Made by a program: the position numbers and the translations under genes | From: Onthophagus taurus | Lineage: Eukaryota; Arthropoda; Insecta; Coleoptera; Scarabaeidae | DNA: 64,000 nt | Reading direction: 5' to 3' | NCBI RefSeq assembly: GCF_036711975.1 | Contig: NC_091966.1 | Span: forward strand, 10,237,501-10,301,500 | The notes under the pieces: generated by a model | Database searches by the model: none | What the model saw: the letters and a program-made list of their open reading frames with translations, nothing else | Told to the model about the DNA's origin: nothing | Shown: piece after piece, positions 47,300-59,799 of the stretch | Layout: each line of letters starts with the position of its first letter | Numbering within the stretch: the first letter of the stretch is position 1

Positions 47300-48765
47300 A
47301 TAATAATGACAATAAGAAATGTTAATTTATCAAATACAGACAGAAAACAAGATAATGTTATGGAAGTACAACTTACTTTTTGGAACTAAAATGTATTTAA
47401 CAATGTAATAAACGGTCCAATTATTATTGTTTAATGTCCCATACCTTTAAGAATTTTATTTATTTTATTTACTTCATGAGACACCGCGATTACTCTCAAT
47501 TTCGATTCAAACAAATCGCAATATCAATCAAGATCGTTGTACACCTAAACCCGGCCGTGTAAATTCTTCTGGTAAATTTTTACCTACTATTTTTGACAGA
47601 TTTTTTTGATAATAGAGCAAACTAATACTATCCATGAAACGTTCCATGGTAATAATAGGGTAAGAAATTACTTCGTTTGTATATCCTGGTCTTTATTTTA
47701 TATTATGAATCTTAACTCTCAAACTAACAACATTACAGAACACGAATAAATTGAGCATTTGGTAACTCAGTTCGTCACGTCTTGAACAGCCCTTCGAGCT
47801 ATGTACCGTGTGGATAGTTGTTCGAATTTGTGTGCATTAAAATTATTCATTCAAACAATTTAGAGAGCAAATTAAAAAAAATTGTGTTGTAAAACATTAG
47901 CAAAAAGCTTGTAAACTACTGCGGTACTCCCGATTTCGTTTCATGTAATTCAGAGTCGTCAATCTCCTTGCGATGCAAACTGTTTTTTGCTTGCTTAGAA
48001 AAACATGTAAAACGTTTTTGCGTTATTGCCACAACCCAAATAATCCAATGTTACTTCAGTATCTCTTGATCAACTAAAGTTTTTCATACGCCTCAGAATA
48101 ACCAACCGACATATTTAAATGTCTACTTCGAGTATATTTGTAGCGAACGTTTCTTTGCACCCAATTTTGCACAAATCTAATGGCATCAAATGGCACAGTA
48201 TGATATAACTGAATTTTATGTAATATAGCTGTGAGATATGACACAAAATATTGTAATTTGATGATATGGAACAGGTAGATGTTAAATAATATTGTGGGGT
48301 AAATTTATAATTACATTGAATATCATTTTGTTGTAGATTGATAAAATTTTTGACTTAGTTCAGTGAATACTCTTGTAGCAAATCAAAGTGTAGTTATAGT
48401 GTTAATAAAGTAATTGAATAGTTGATTGGAGAAAGGATCTGACTGAGAAAAATTAATAGATGTGTTTTACGGCAAAAGGATATATTCTATTTAAAATGAG
48501 CAAGTGCAATCGGGTCTATTTTATCTACAGCCACTGAAACTCCTTTATGGCTTACAAATCCTTATCTTTTTACTCTTACAATAACTGCTATTCTTTAATA
48601 CGGTTTGATTTATTCAATAGACGCTTCTTTCATTTTGGTTTATTGAAATCACTGCGAATTATATCAGCTGTTGCTCCAATATTGCCGTATTGTTGACATT
48701 CTTCCTATGATATTATAGATACTATGAATAGATACATAGTTTACTGTAGTTTTAACACAATGAAT
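47300..48765. repeat. Duplicated intergenic block (partner of about 53900-55580)
   Basis: The intergenic DNA upstream of gene A matches, in order and with few differences, that upstream of gene C. It contains no open frame of note. One difference is about 145 bp present near 55309-55455 but absent at about 48655. Confidence 0.8.
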
Positions 48766-49176
48766 GGGTGGGTTGAATAAAAAAGTAGTACATGCCAATG
48801 CTTGAGGAAAAAGAATTTACTGCATAGCAAATACTTTCGGATGTAGTACGCCTTTAGTTCTGGTAGAATTTACTCACATAAGTAGTACGAACTATGCTAT
48901 TTAAAGTAAATACTACTAGCAGGAAGTAAATATTTTTAAAGAGTAGTACGCACTTCAAAAGTGCAACAAAGTGTTAGTTCACTAACGTTTACTCATTTGT
49001 TTTCAAATATCAGCTGTCTTCGATACAATTGGGTTTTCATGGTGGTGATAGCAGTTCCACATCGCTTCTCAAAGCTTTTTGAAATTTTGTAGTGATAGCT
49101 AAGAATTTACACTACTTGAAGAATTTACTTCAGTATTGTAGAATTAGCATTTACTACTGTTTTTTTCAACCCACCC
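48766..49176. mobile_element. MITE with GGGTGGGTTGAA inverted ends
   Basis: Ends read inward as GGGTGGGTTGAATAAAAAAG and GGGTGGGTTGAAAAAAACAG, followed on both sides by AGTAGTA(C/A)ATGC. Internal DNA has further short palindromes around AGTAGTACG. The 3' flank of gene A (about 44960-44990) is homologous to both flanks but lacks the element. A longer copy sits at 55581-57442 in the duplicated block. The target duplication is not certain. Confidence 0.65.
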
Positions 49177-49732
49177 GATGTTTTAACTTTCTTAGTTAGG
49201 TAAGTTTTTTCACATCCTGTGGTGATTAAAACTCGGTATTAAATTTGATACACGCAGGTTCAGTTAGATTATTGATTTGCAAATACTGGTGCCTGACACC
49301 TAAGCCGGTTATAACATAAATATTATTTGATACTTCAATTTGTACTGGAGTAATTTCGTTTTCTCTTCTCTGAATATGTCTTAGTCTTGCAACATCTTCG
49401 ATGATAACATCCTCCTATATTTCTTCACAAATTTTTTGTTCTTAAGCTACATGTCCTTATCAAGGCTATTCGCAGTTCTGTTCAATATGGGGAGTGAATT
49501 CCTACTTGAGATATTCATTGGTTTTGAAGGTTTTAATGTTGTAATCATAGCAAAGTTAGATTATAATAAAAGAAAAACAATTCAACAATAAATGTATTTA
49601 TTACTTAATTATCGTACAATATTTGTGATATTTATCTTTTTAACAGTTTTACACTACTATTTAACATAGTTACTGAATCCGGTTGTAAATAAGTTTTAAA
49701 AGCTTTTCATCTATTTTACGTTCATCATCCAA
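49177..49732. other. 3' flank of odorant receptor gene B
   Basis: Homologous to the 3' flanks of the other receptor genes. AATAAA-type signals on the minus strand occur at about 49590-49600. Confidence 0.5.
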
Positions 49733-51143
49733 CTACAGAAAATATAAACATTCTTGTAAATCCTTAAAAACAGCATTAATTTTCCAATTATCCAAATTAC
49801 CCAAATGTAATAAATAATATACCTTGGCTGCTCCTGTATGAGACATTTGCCCAAAGATGGGAACTTCCAACGTGGAAACTTTCTGACTCATGCAAAGCAA
49901 CGTTAACACATCTTTTCTTGTTGACACATCCGCATCGTACCAATTCATGTTGTAAACGGCTTCCGACACGTTGTCAATCTGTTATTAAAAATAATAGAAG
50001 AATTCAAATTTTCAAGTAAATTTATGCGTAAAACTGAATTACTCTTACCGCTGTTGTGAATCTCTGTCCAATAGTGTGACATACAAGTAAACTTACGAAA
50101 ATCGCTGCTGTTGCGGGAAAGTTTATCAAGTCTTTTTTCTAAAAGTTTTATTATTTATTAATTAAACTATATGGGACAGTAACTCAAAACTCAAACCAGA
50201 ATAACGACAGTAGTAGACATAGTTAAAGAAAGGGTAGCAAATATTTTTGTTGGTACAAGAAAACCAATGTAGATATTTTTAGCATACTGAAATATCCTGA
50301 AATCGTTAATTGTTAATTTCATAGTAATCTTAAATCTTATTAAAGAAATAATGCTCGAAATTATAATACCGAAATATATCGAGATGTTGTAAGACAACAG
50401 GCCACAACATTTCAGAGTTTCTCTTCTTGTTTCTGGTGAACCTTGTGTTATCGATAGATTCTTTAAAATGTTCTATACGAATAACTATTAATTCAAACGA
50501 GTACCAATACAATAATATGGTAAGGAATGAAACGTTTAGAGTTATACCTATAGTATATATTTGAAATAACAATATTAACGTTATATGCCATTGTTTCACT
50601 TGAAATGGTATGTAATATTCAAGGAGTGAACAATGTTTAGTATTCTTAAAGATGGCGCAGTTTTTCTGTAACATAATACTATATGAGATATAAAGCGCCA
50701 TAAGAAATGCTCCACAACGAATAGCTTTTAGGATAGTTTTCATTTTTTTTTTCAATAAATTTAACACGTTGCGGAATATCGAATTTGCTGAAATCACTCA
50801 ATGAATGAATCATAAATTCTAATTCACGACGTTGACTCGGCAATAATTTAATATTAATAAATATAAGTAATAACATCGGCGCTGCATACTCAATATTGGT
50901 TAAACATTTTGTAAAATTTGCCTTCAAATCTGAAATTATTAAGAAAATAATCATAATGTTTGTCTTTAATGTTTTTACATAACACTTACCTTTAACGTTC
51001 ATGATCACTTGATAAGCTGACCATAAGAGATTAATACTTATCAAAATAGTTGGTCCAAATCCTCGTAGTCCATGCGACGTGGGCCAACAACCACATATTC
51101 GAAAATATTTTTCTATAAGAAAAAAACCAAGCGTTTTTGTCAT
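49733..51143 (-). pseudogene. Odorant receptor B, two 1-base frameshifts
   Basis: Same five-exon layout as its neighbours: 51143-50370, 50296-50197, 50138-50049, 49978-49823 and 49762-49733, all splice sites intact. Exon 1 has a run of ten T (plus strand, about 50743-50752) where gene C has nine, which shifts the frame after IEKK at about residue 130. Exon 5 has one extra T at its start, replacing the usual end with DLQECLYFL and an early stop. Everything else matches receptor D closely. The first lesion is in a homopolymer, so a sequencing error is possible; two separate lesions favour a real, young pseudogene. Confidence 0.8.
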
Positions 51144-51339
51144 TTTAAACACTGCCGAATTGATACGACTGAATCGACTAAATGAAAAGAACAACAACAA
51201 ACAAGAATGTAGAACACAGGTATTATTATCCCATTAGTCTTAATAATTGAATCGTTGCAATTGATTTACGATCAGTGGTGTTTTGCAGCCAATAGAAAAT
51301 AAACAAGTTTTATGGAGGTACGACGATTCTTCCAATAAA

Positions 51340-51370
51340 CTTAATGTTTAATATACTTTTATGCCGACTT
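51340..51370 (-). promoter_or_regulatory. TATA-like element upstream of receptor B
   Basis: The minus strand has GGCATAAAAGTATATT about 208 bp before the ATG, in the conserved receptor 5' flank. Confidence 0.4.
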
Positions 51371-52154
51371 GTAAAAAATAGTGTACAAAATGAAATTTGT
51401 TTAACAATATGAAATAAAAGCTAAAAAAACGAGCTTTGAACTGAGAAAAATTAATAGATGTGTTTTACGGCAAAAAGATATGTTCAATTTAAAACGAGCA
51501 AGTGCAATCGGGCCCTGTATTATTTCAAATCGAGTTTGCTATGTTACATTAGTTACCAAAATGTTATGATTATTATTATTATCATATCGTTATTGACAAA
51601 CAAAAATAAACAAGTAAATAATCTTTTTATCTATACATTAAAAATTATGTAAAAGGATAAATATAACATTTATAACATTTATTATTCTTTATTTATAATA
51701 AAAATAGTACTTGACACTCCAATTTGTACTGGAGTAATTTCTTTTCTCTTCTCGGAATTGTCTTCTGAATATGTCTTTATCTGGCAACATCTTCGGTGAT
51801 AACATCCTCCGATATTTCCTCACAAATCTTTTGTTCTTAAACTACATGTCAGTACCAAGGATTTTCACAGATCTTTGAATGGATGTAGAAGTTCTGTTCA
51901 ATATGGGGAGTAAAATCCTTCTTGAGATATCCATTGGTTTTGAAGATTATAATGTTGTAAATGATAGCCAAGTTAGAATTATCATAACGTTTATTTGCAC
52001 ATTGGTCAAAATAATTAGATTATAATAAAAAATCATAATTCAACAATAAATATATTTATTTGAAGCTTAATCGTGCAATATTTGTGATAAATATTATTTT
52101 AACAGCTTTCCACTACTATTTAACATAGTTATTAAATCCGGATGTAAATAAGTT

Positions 52155-53600
52155 TTAAAAGCTTTTCATCTTTTTAACATTTACTATCCAATTACAGAAA
52201 ACATAAACTTTCTTGAAATCCTTAAAAATAGCATTCATTTTACAATTATCCAAATTACCCAAATGTGATAAATAACACACCTTAGCTGCTCCAGTATGTG
52301 ACAATTGCCCAAAGATAGGAACTTCCACTGTGGAAACTTTCTGACTTATACAAAGCAACGTTAACACATCTTTTCTTGTTGACACATCTGCATCATACCA
52401 ATTCATGTTATAAACGGCTTCCGCTACATTGTCAATCTATTATTAAAAATAAAAGAAGAATTCGTATTTTCAAGCAAATGTATGCGTAAGACTGAGTTAC
52501 TCTTACCGCTGTTGTGAATCTCTGTCCAATGATGTGACATACAAATAAACATACGAAAGCCAATGCTGCTACGGAAAAGCTTGCCAAATCTTTTTTCTAA
52601 AAGTTTTATTATTTATTAATTAACCTATATGGGACAGTAACTCAACACTCAAACCAGAATAAATACAGTAGCAGACACAGTTAAACAAAGGGGAGCCCAT
52701 ATTTTTGTTGGTACAAGTAAACCAATGCAGATATTTTTAGCATACTGAAACATCCTGAAATCGTTAATTGTTAATTTCATAGTAATCTTAAATCTTATTA
52801 ATGAAATAATGTTCGAAATTATAATACCGAAATATGTCGACATGTTGTAAGACAACAGGCCACAACATTTCAGAGTTTCTATTCTTGTTTCTGGTGAACC
52901 TTGTGTTATCAATAGATTCTTTAAAATGTTCTATACGAATAACCAGTAATTCAAACGAGTACCAATACAATAATATGATAAGGAATGAAACGTTTAGAGT
53001 TATACCTATAGTATATATTTGAAATAACAATATTAACGTTATATGCCATTGTTTCACTTGAAATGGTATGTAATATTCAAGGAGTAAACAATGCTTAGTA
53101 TTCTTAAAGATGGCGCAGTTTTTCTGTAACATAATACTATATGAGATATAAAACGCCATAAGAAATGCTCCACAACGAATAGCTTTTAGGATAGTTTTCA
53201 TTTTTTTTTCAATAAATTTAAAACGTTGCGGAATACCGAATTTGCTGAAATCACTCAATGAATGAATTATCGATTTGAATTCACGATGTTGACTCCCCGA
53301 TAATTGAATATTAATAGATAGAAGTAATAACCCCGGTGCTACATACTCAATATGGAATAAAAATTTTGTAAAATTCGGCTTCAAATCTGAAATTATTAAG
53401 AAAATGATCATAATATTTTTCTTTAACGTTATTAGAAAACAGCTACCTTTAACTTCTGTTATCAATGGATAAACTGACCAAATGAAATTAATACTTATCA
53501 AAATAAGTGGTCCAAATCCTCGTAGTCCTTGAGACGTGGGCCAACTACCACATATTCGCAAATATTTTTCAATAAGAAAAAAACCAAGCGTTTTTGTCAT
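52155..53600 (-). CDS. Odorant receptor C (7tm_6 family), intact mosaic
   Basis: Exons 53600-52828, 52754-52655, 52596-52507, 52436-52281 and 52220-52155 join in frame to 394 aa. The exon-1 donor is CG|GTATTA where genes A and E have AG|GTATTA or AG|GTATTG. It is an insect odorant receptor with the same segments as gene A. Its first 130 residues are nearly those of A (SQGLRGFGPLILISINFIWS; NIQLSGSQHREFKS). From EKKMKTILKAIRCG onward it follows B/D (NTKHCLLLEYYIPFQVKQW). Exons 4-5 resemble E (IDNVAEAVYNMNWYDADVS; LCISQKVSTVEVPIFGQLS). This switching indicates gene conversion or unequal crossing-over within the array. Confidence 0.9.
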
Positions 53601-53799
53601 TTTAAACACCGACGAATTGATACGACTGAATCTATTGAATGAAATGAACACCAAGAATGTAGAACGCAGGTTTTATTATCATGTTAGTATTAATAATTGA
53701 ATATTTGCAATTGATTTACGATCAGTAAATTTAATGGAACTTTAATGGAATTTAATGTAAACAAATTTTATGGAGGTACGACGATTCTTCGAATAAACT

Positions 53800-53830
53800 T
53801 AATGTTTAATATACTTTTATGCCGATTTGT
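53800..53830 (-). promoter_or_regulatory. TATA-like element upstream of receptor C
   Basis: The minus strand has GGCATAAAAGTATATT about 210 bp before the ATG. The stretch between it and the gene differs from the other copies: the TTTTGCAGCC block (plus strand) is replaced near 53725-53765. Confidence 0.4.
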
Positions 53831-53899
53831 AAATAATAGTGTACAAAATAAAATTTGTTTAACAATATGTAATAGAAGCTTCAAACATTTGAAAATAAT

Positions 53900-55580
53900 A
53901 ATGACAATAAGAAGCGTTAACTTCTTATCAAATACAGAGAGAAAGCAAGCTAATGTTATGAAAGTACATCTTACTTTTAGGAACTAAAATGTATTTAACA
54001 ATGTAATAAATGGTCCAATTATTATTGTTTAACGTTCCATACCTTTAGGAATTTTATTTATTTTATTTACTTCATGAGACACCACGATTACTCTCAATTT
54101 CGATTCAAACAAATCGCAATATCAATCAAGATAGTTGAACACCTAAACCCGGCCGTATAAATTCTTCTCGTAAATTTTTACCTACTATTTTTGACTGATT
54201 TTTTTGATAATAGAGCAAACTAATACTATCCATGAAACGTTCCATGGTAATAATAGGGTAAGAAATTACTTCGTTTGTATATCCTGGTCTTTATTTTATG
54301 TTATGAACCTTAACTCTCAAACTAACAACATTACAGAACACGAATAGAATAAATTGAGTATTTGGTAACTCTGTTCATCACGTTTTGAACGGCCCTTCGA
54401 GCTATGCATCTGTTCATGGGATGTAACAATCGGGATGAACGCACCGTGTGGATAGTTGTTCGAATTTGTGTGCATTAAAATTATTCATTCAAACAATTTA
54501 GAGAGCAAATTAAAAAAAAAATGTGTTGTAAAACATTAGCAAAAAGCTTGTAAACTACGGCGGTACTCCCAATTTCGTTTCATGTAATTCAGAGTCGTCA
54601 ATCGCCTTGCGATGCAAACTGTTTATTGCTTGCTTACAAAAACATGTAAAACCTTTTTGCGTTATTGCCACAACCCAAATAATCCAATGTTACTTCAGTA
54701 TCTCTTGATCAACTAAAGTTTTTCATACGCCTCAGAATAACCAACCGACATATTTAAATGTCTACTTCGAGTGTATTTGTAGCGATCGTTTCTTTGCACT
54801 CAATTTTGCACAAATCTAATGGCATCAAATGGCACGGTATGATATAACTGGATTTTATGTAATATAGCTGTGAGATATGACACAAAATATTGTAATTTGA
54901 TGATATGGAAAAGGTAAATGTTAAATAATATTGTGGGGTAAATTTATAATTACATTGAATATCATTTTGTTGTAGATTGATAAAATTTTTGACTTAGTTC
55001 AGTGAATACTCTTGTAGCAAATCAAAGTGTAGTTATAGTGTTAATAAAGTAATTGAATAGTTGATTGGAGAAAGGATCTGATTTCAACGAGCTTTGGACT
55101 AAGAAAAATTAATAGATGTGTTTTACCGCAAAAGGATCTATTCAATTTAAAATGAGCAAGTGCAATCGGGTCCTATTTTATCTATATCCACTGAAATTCC
55201 TTTATGGCTTACAAATCCTTATCTTTTTACTCTTACAATAACTGCTATTCTTTAATACGGTTTGATTTATTCAATAGACGCTTCTTTCATTTTGGTTTAT
55301 TGAAATCACCCGAAGGTATTCAGATTTTGTGTTGAACATTGTTAGGGCAACCAATTGAAAACACATGCTATTTCAAAATATTATTGTAAGTTATTGCCAC
55401 ATATCTTATCTGATTTGAAACGTTACGTGAGTCAGCAAAATAACACGGTAAAACTGCGAATTATATCAGCTGTTGCTCCAATATCGATTACATTCACTTA
55501 CGTATTGTTTACATTCCTCCTATGATATTATAGATATTATGAATAGAAACATAGTTTACTGCAGTTTTAATACAATGAAT
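53900..55580. repeat. Duplicated intergenic block (partner of about 47300-48765)
   Basis: Near-identical, collinear copy of the DNA upstream of gene A. It includes about 145 extra bases at 55309-55455 without clear transposon ends, so it may be a deletion in the other copy. Confidence 0.8.
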
Positions 55581-57442
55581 GGGCGAGTTGAATAATAAAG
55601 TAGTACATGCTAACGCTTGAGGAAAAAGAATTTACTACACAGCAAATACTTTCGGATAGTACGACTTTAGTTCCGGTAGAATTTACTCACATATGTAGTA
55701 CGAACTATGCTATTTAAAGCAACTCATTTGTTTTCTATAAGCATGCTGGCTCCCTACTACAAAGAGCATATTCCACTTTAAAACTGTTATATTCTAATAA
55801 GCACATTTTAAGCACTAAACTAAAAATTCACTTATGTGACACTTTAGTGCTCTCTATATTTAATTACGGAGCTCCTATATATTATTCTTGTTTGGACAGT
55901 ATAACCACTTATAAAATTCAAAAGTTACAAAATTTATGTTTGCGATTTATTTACGGAATAAAAAAATGGGAGCATATATCTCACTCGCTTGGTTGGGTGG
56001 GTTGGTTGAACATGGCTCGTAGAAGAGTTCTGCACTCGTTATGCTTGTATCATAGAGTCATTATGTTTAGGAGTCCGCCTTACCTATATAATAAGATACG
56101 CTACAGAACTGATGTTCACAATGTCAATGTTAGGCATCGGCATGTTTTAACAATACCAAGGCACAATTATGAAATGTATAAAAGATCGTTCTCTTATTGT
56201 GTGCCTAACATGTACAATCCTCTGCCGGATTCTTTAAAACATTTATCTTGTAAAAGATTCAAGATAGAGGTAAAGAAACTTTTGCTTAACCAACAAAATG
56301 GTTTTGAGTAGACGGACTAGCGCCGGGTCCTTTCCCCCTTTTTTTCTTTTTTCTTTTTCTCTATTCTCTTCTATTCTCTCTGTCTTCCTTCGCTGCCCTT
56401 TCGTTTCTTTTCTTTTTCTATTTGTTTTCTTTCTACAGTACATCTACATAATTTATATAATATGTAAGGAATTTGTTTTACTTTTATTTTAGTTATATAT
56501 TATATTATATTTTATTTTTTTCTCATCTCATTTCATTTTGGTTTTGTTCTCTGTTTTTCTCTCTTTTTCTTTGATTCTGCGACGTACATCGTATTGTGTC
56601 GTTTAGTTTAATTTCCACTAGTAGTATGTAATTTAATTTGAGGATTGATGAAAAACAGTAGGCTTACACCATTGATTGGTGTTAGCCAAACCGACTCAAT
56701 TCTCTTTGGTTCATTGTTTCGAATTAATTTGTATATTCCCAATGTACTTATTGTTATTATGTGAACCAATAAATACTGTTTATTATTATTATTATTAAGA
56801 GTCACAAGGTATCAGGTGTCATGGTGGTCTATCAATTATAGCTTTTGAGTACTGTTAGATATACCATATTTTTGTTGTGAGGACGACAGCTGTAGTTATC
56901 CTATTATTCAATGATAAAGATCTCAATGATATTCTTGATTTTCTAATCATTGTGAAGCCGTTTTATCGAGAAATATAAGCAGTCTTCGATACAATTGGGT
57001 TTCATGGTGGTGATAGCAGTTCCACATCGCTTCTCAAAGCTTTTTGAAATTTTGTAGTGATAGCTAAGAATTTTACTATTTATCAGCTGGCGATCTTGAA
57101 TATCTAGTCCTAAACAAAATTCGCTGTACAACTTTTTGAGCGAGTTTCGCCATGTTTAATACTGTAGCATCGTATCAAGATTAACGAAGCTGGCCTTTCA
57201 AAAGCTTCGCTAAAAGCGAAGCAATCGTTGAAATAGAGTAGTACATGCTACTTTGTAGCATGTACTTCCCTTCGTAGTAAAAACTTCGACTTTCCACGCA
57301 ACAAACTACCGATAAAGTAACTCCCGGGAAATATCGAAGTATTTACTGCAATTAATAGAACCTGCTTCAAATCATACAATTTACTTGAAGAATTTACATC
57401 AGTATTGTAGAATTTGCATTTACTGTTTTATTCAACCCACCC
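55581..57442. mobile_element. Longer GGGTGGG-type MITE, interrupted by a LINE
   Basis: The left end (GGGCGAGTTGAATAATAAAG) and right end (GGGTGGGTTGAATAAAACAG, inward) match the MITE at 48766-49176, with the same flanking DNA. Even without the LINE (about 1.06 kb) it is some 0.4 kb longer and keeps a coding-like minus-strand stretch at about 57150-56940. That stretch begins MAKLAQKVVQRILFR in one frame and could be a transposase trace, but I could not identify it. A palindrome (AGTACATGCTACTTTGTAGC) lies at about 57240. Confidence 0.55.
55738..56798 (+). mobile_element. 5'-truncated LINE with ORF end, 3' UTR and TTA-repeat tail
   Basis: A plus-strand frame runs from about 55740 to 56311 without a stop after a small shift. 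It reads LVLSIFNYGAPIYYSCLDSI, IQKLQNLCLRFIYGIKK, HSLGWVGWLNMARRR, LCLYHRVI and YRTDVHN. This is the C-terminal part of a Jockey/CR1-like LINE protein. A long 3' UTR with pyrimidine-rich TTTTTCTTTTTTC stretches, an AATAAA at about 56769 and a (TTA)n tail end it. It is inserted in the MITE of the C-D block and absent from the A-B block, so it post-dates that duplication. Confidence 0.85.
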
Positions 57443-57880
57443 AATGTTTTAACTTTCTTAGTTAGGTAAGTTTTTTGATATCCTGTGGTGATTAAAACTC
57501 TGTATTAAATTTGATACACGCAGGTTCAGGATCGATTATTAATTTGCAAATACTCGTGCTTGACACCTAAGTCGGTTGATCTTTGAATGGATGTAGAAGT
57601 TCTGTTCAATATGGGGAGTAAATTCCTGCTTGAGATATCCATTGGTTTTGAAGGGTTTAATGTTGTAATCATAGCAAAGTTAGAGTTATCATAATGTTTA
57701 TTTGCAAATTGGTCAAAATAATTAGATTATAATAAAGAAAACATAATTCAACAATAAATGCATTTATTTGAAGCTTAATTATAGTACAATATTTGTGATA
57801 AATATCATTTTAACAACTTAACACTACTATTTAAGATAGTTATTGAATCCGGTTGTAAATAAGTTTTAAAAGCTTTTCAT
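57443..57880. other. 3' flank of odorant receptor gene D
   Basis: Homologous to the 3' flank of gene B, somewhat shorter. It contains minus-strand AATAAA-type signals at about 57765. Confidence 0.5.
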
Positions 57881-59308
57881 CTATTTAACATTCATTATCC
57901 AATTACAGAAAATATAAACATTCTTGTAATCCTTAAAAACAGCATTAATCTTCCAATTATCCAAATTACCCAAATGTAATAAATAATATACCTTGGCTGC
58001 TCCTGTATGGGACATTTGCCCAAAGATGGGAACTTCCAACGTGGAAACTTTCTGACTCATGCAAAGCAACGTTAACACATCTTTTCTTGTTGACACATCC
58101 GCATCGTACCAATTCATGTTGTAAACGGCTTCCGACACATTATCAATCTGTTATTAAAAATAATAGAATTCAAATTTTCAAATAAATGTATGCGTAAGAC
58201 TGAGTTACTCTTACCGCTGTTGTGAATCTTTGTCCAATAGTGTGACATACAAATAAACTTACGAAAATCGCTGCTGTTGCGGGAAAGTTTATCAAGTCTT
58301 TTTTCTAAAAGTTTTATTATTTATTAATTAAACTATATGGGACAGTAACTCAAAACTCAAACCAGAATAACGACAGTAGTAGACATAGTTAAAGAAAGGG
58401 TAGCAAATATTTTTGTTGGTACAAGAAAACCAATGTAGATATTTTTAGCATACTGAAATATCCTGAAATCGTTAATTGTTAATTTCATAGTAATCTTAAA
58501 TCTTATTAAAGAAATAATGTTCGAAATTATAATACCGAAATATGTCGAGATGTTGTAAGACAACAGGCCACAACATTTCAAAGTTTCTCTTCTTGTTTCT
58601 GGTGAACCTTGTGTTATCAATAGATTCTTTAAAATGTTCTATACGAATAACTATTAATTCAAACGAGTACCAATACAATAATATGGTAAGGAATGAAACG
58701 TTTAGAGTTATACCTATAGTATATATTTGAAATAACAATATTAACGTTATATGCCATTGTTTCACTTGAAATGGTATGTAATATTCAAGGAGTGAACAAT
58801 GTTTAGTATTCTTAAAGATGGCGCAGTTTTTCTGTAACATAACACTATACGAGTAATAAAACGCCATAAGAAATGCTCCACAACGAATAGCTTTTAGGAT
58901 AGTTTTCATATTTTTTTCAATAAATTTAAAACGTTGCGGAATACCGAATTTGCTGAAATCACTCAATGAATGAATCATAAATTCTAATTCATGACGTTGA
59001 CTCGGCAATAATTTAATATTAATAAATATAAGTAATAACATCGGCGCTGCATACTCAATATTGGTTAAACATTTTGTAAAATTTGCCTTCAAATCTGAAA
59101 TTATTAAGAAAATAATCATAATGTTTGTCTTTAATGTTTTTACATAACACTTACCTTTAACGTTCATGATCACTGGATAAGCTGACCATAAGAGATTAAT
59201 ACTTATCAAAATAGTTGGTCCAATTCCTCGTAGTCCATGCGACGTGGGCCAACAACCACATATTCGAAAATATTTTTCTATAAGAAAAAAACCAAGCGTT
59301 TTTGTCAT
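57881..59308 (-). CDS. Odorant receptor D (7tm_6 family), intact
   Basis: Exons 59308-58536, 58462-58363, 58304-58215, 58147-57992 and 57931-57881 join to 389 aa. Splice phases match the other copies. The N-terminal half has its own type (SHGLRGIGPTILISINLLWS, KANFTKCLTNIEYAAPMLL) shared with gene B. The C-terminus ends five residues early: a TAG stands where A, C and E have AAG followed by MKSF. This change is conservative and the 7tm_6 signature in exon 4 (SEAVYNMNWYDADVSTRKD) is intact, so function is plausible. It is the undamaged partner of B from the block duplication. Confidence 0.9.
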
Positions 59309-59504
59309 TTTAAACAATGCTGAATTGATACTACTGAATCGACTAAATGAAAAGAACAACAACAAACAAGAATGTAGAACGCAGGTATTATTATCACATT
59401 AGTATTAATAATTGAATCGTTGCAATTAATTTACGATCAGTGGTGTTTTGCAGCCAAGAGAAAATAAACAAGTTTTATGGAGGTACGACGATTCTTCCAA
59501 TAAA

Positions 59505-59535
59505 CTTAATGTCTAATATACTTTTATGCCCACTT
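59505..59535 (-). promoter_or_regulatory. TATA-like element upstream of receptor D
   Basis: The minus strand has GGCATAAAAGTATATT about 207 bp before the ATG, as for A-C. Confidence 0.4.
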
Positions 59536-59799
59536 GTAAAAAATAGTGTACAAAATGAAATTTGTTTAACAATATGCAATAAAAGCTTAAAAAAACGAGC
59601 TTTGAACTGAGAAAAATTAATAGATGTGTTTTACGGCAAAAAGATATGTTCAATTTAAAACGAGCAAGTGCAATCGGGCCCTGTATTATTTCAAATCGAG
59701 TTTGCTATGTTACATTAGTTACCAAAATGTTATGATTATTATTATTATCATATCGTTATTGACAATAAAAATAAACAAGTCAATAATCTTTTTATCCAT

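Noticed and set aside
52649..52912. Separate 87-codon frame overlapping the receptor exon-1/exon-2 junction (also at 58357 and 61425)
   Set aside because: It is exon 2 read through intron 1 in another frame; the spliced form gives a consistent receptor.
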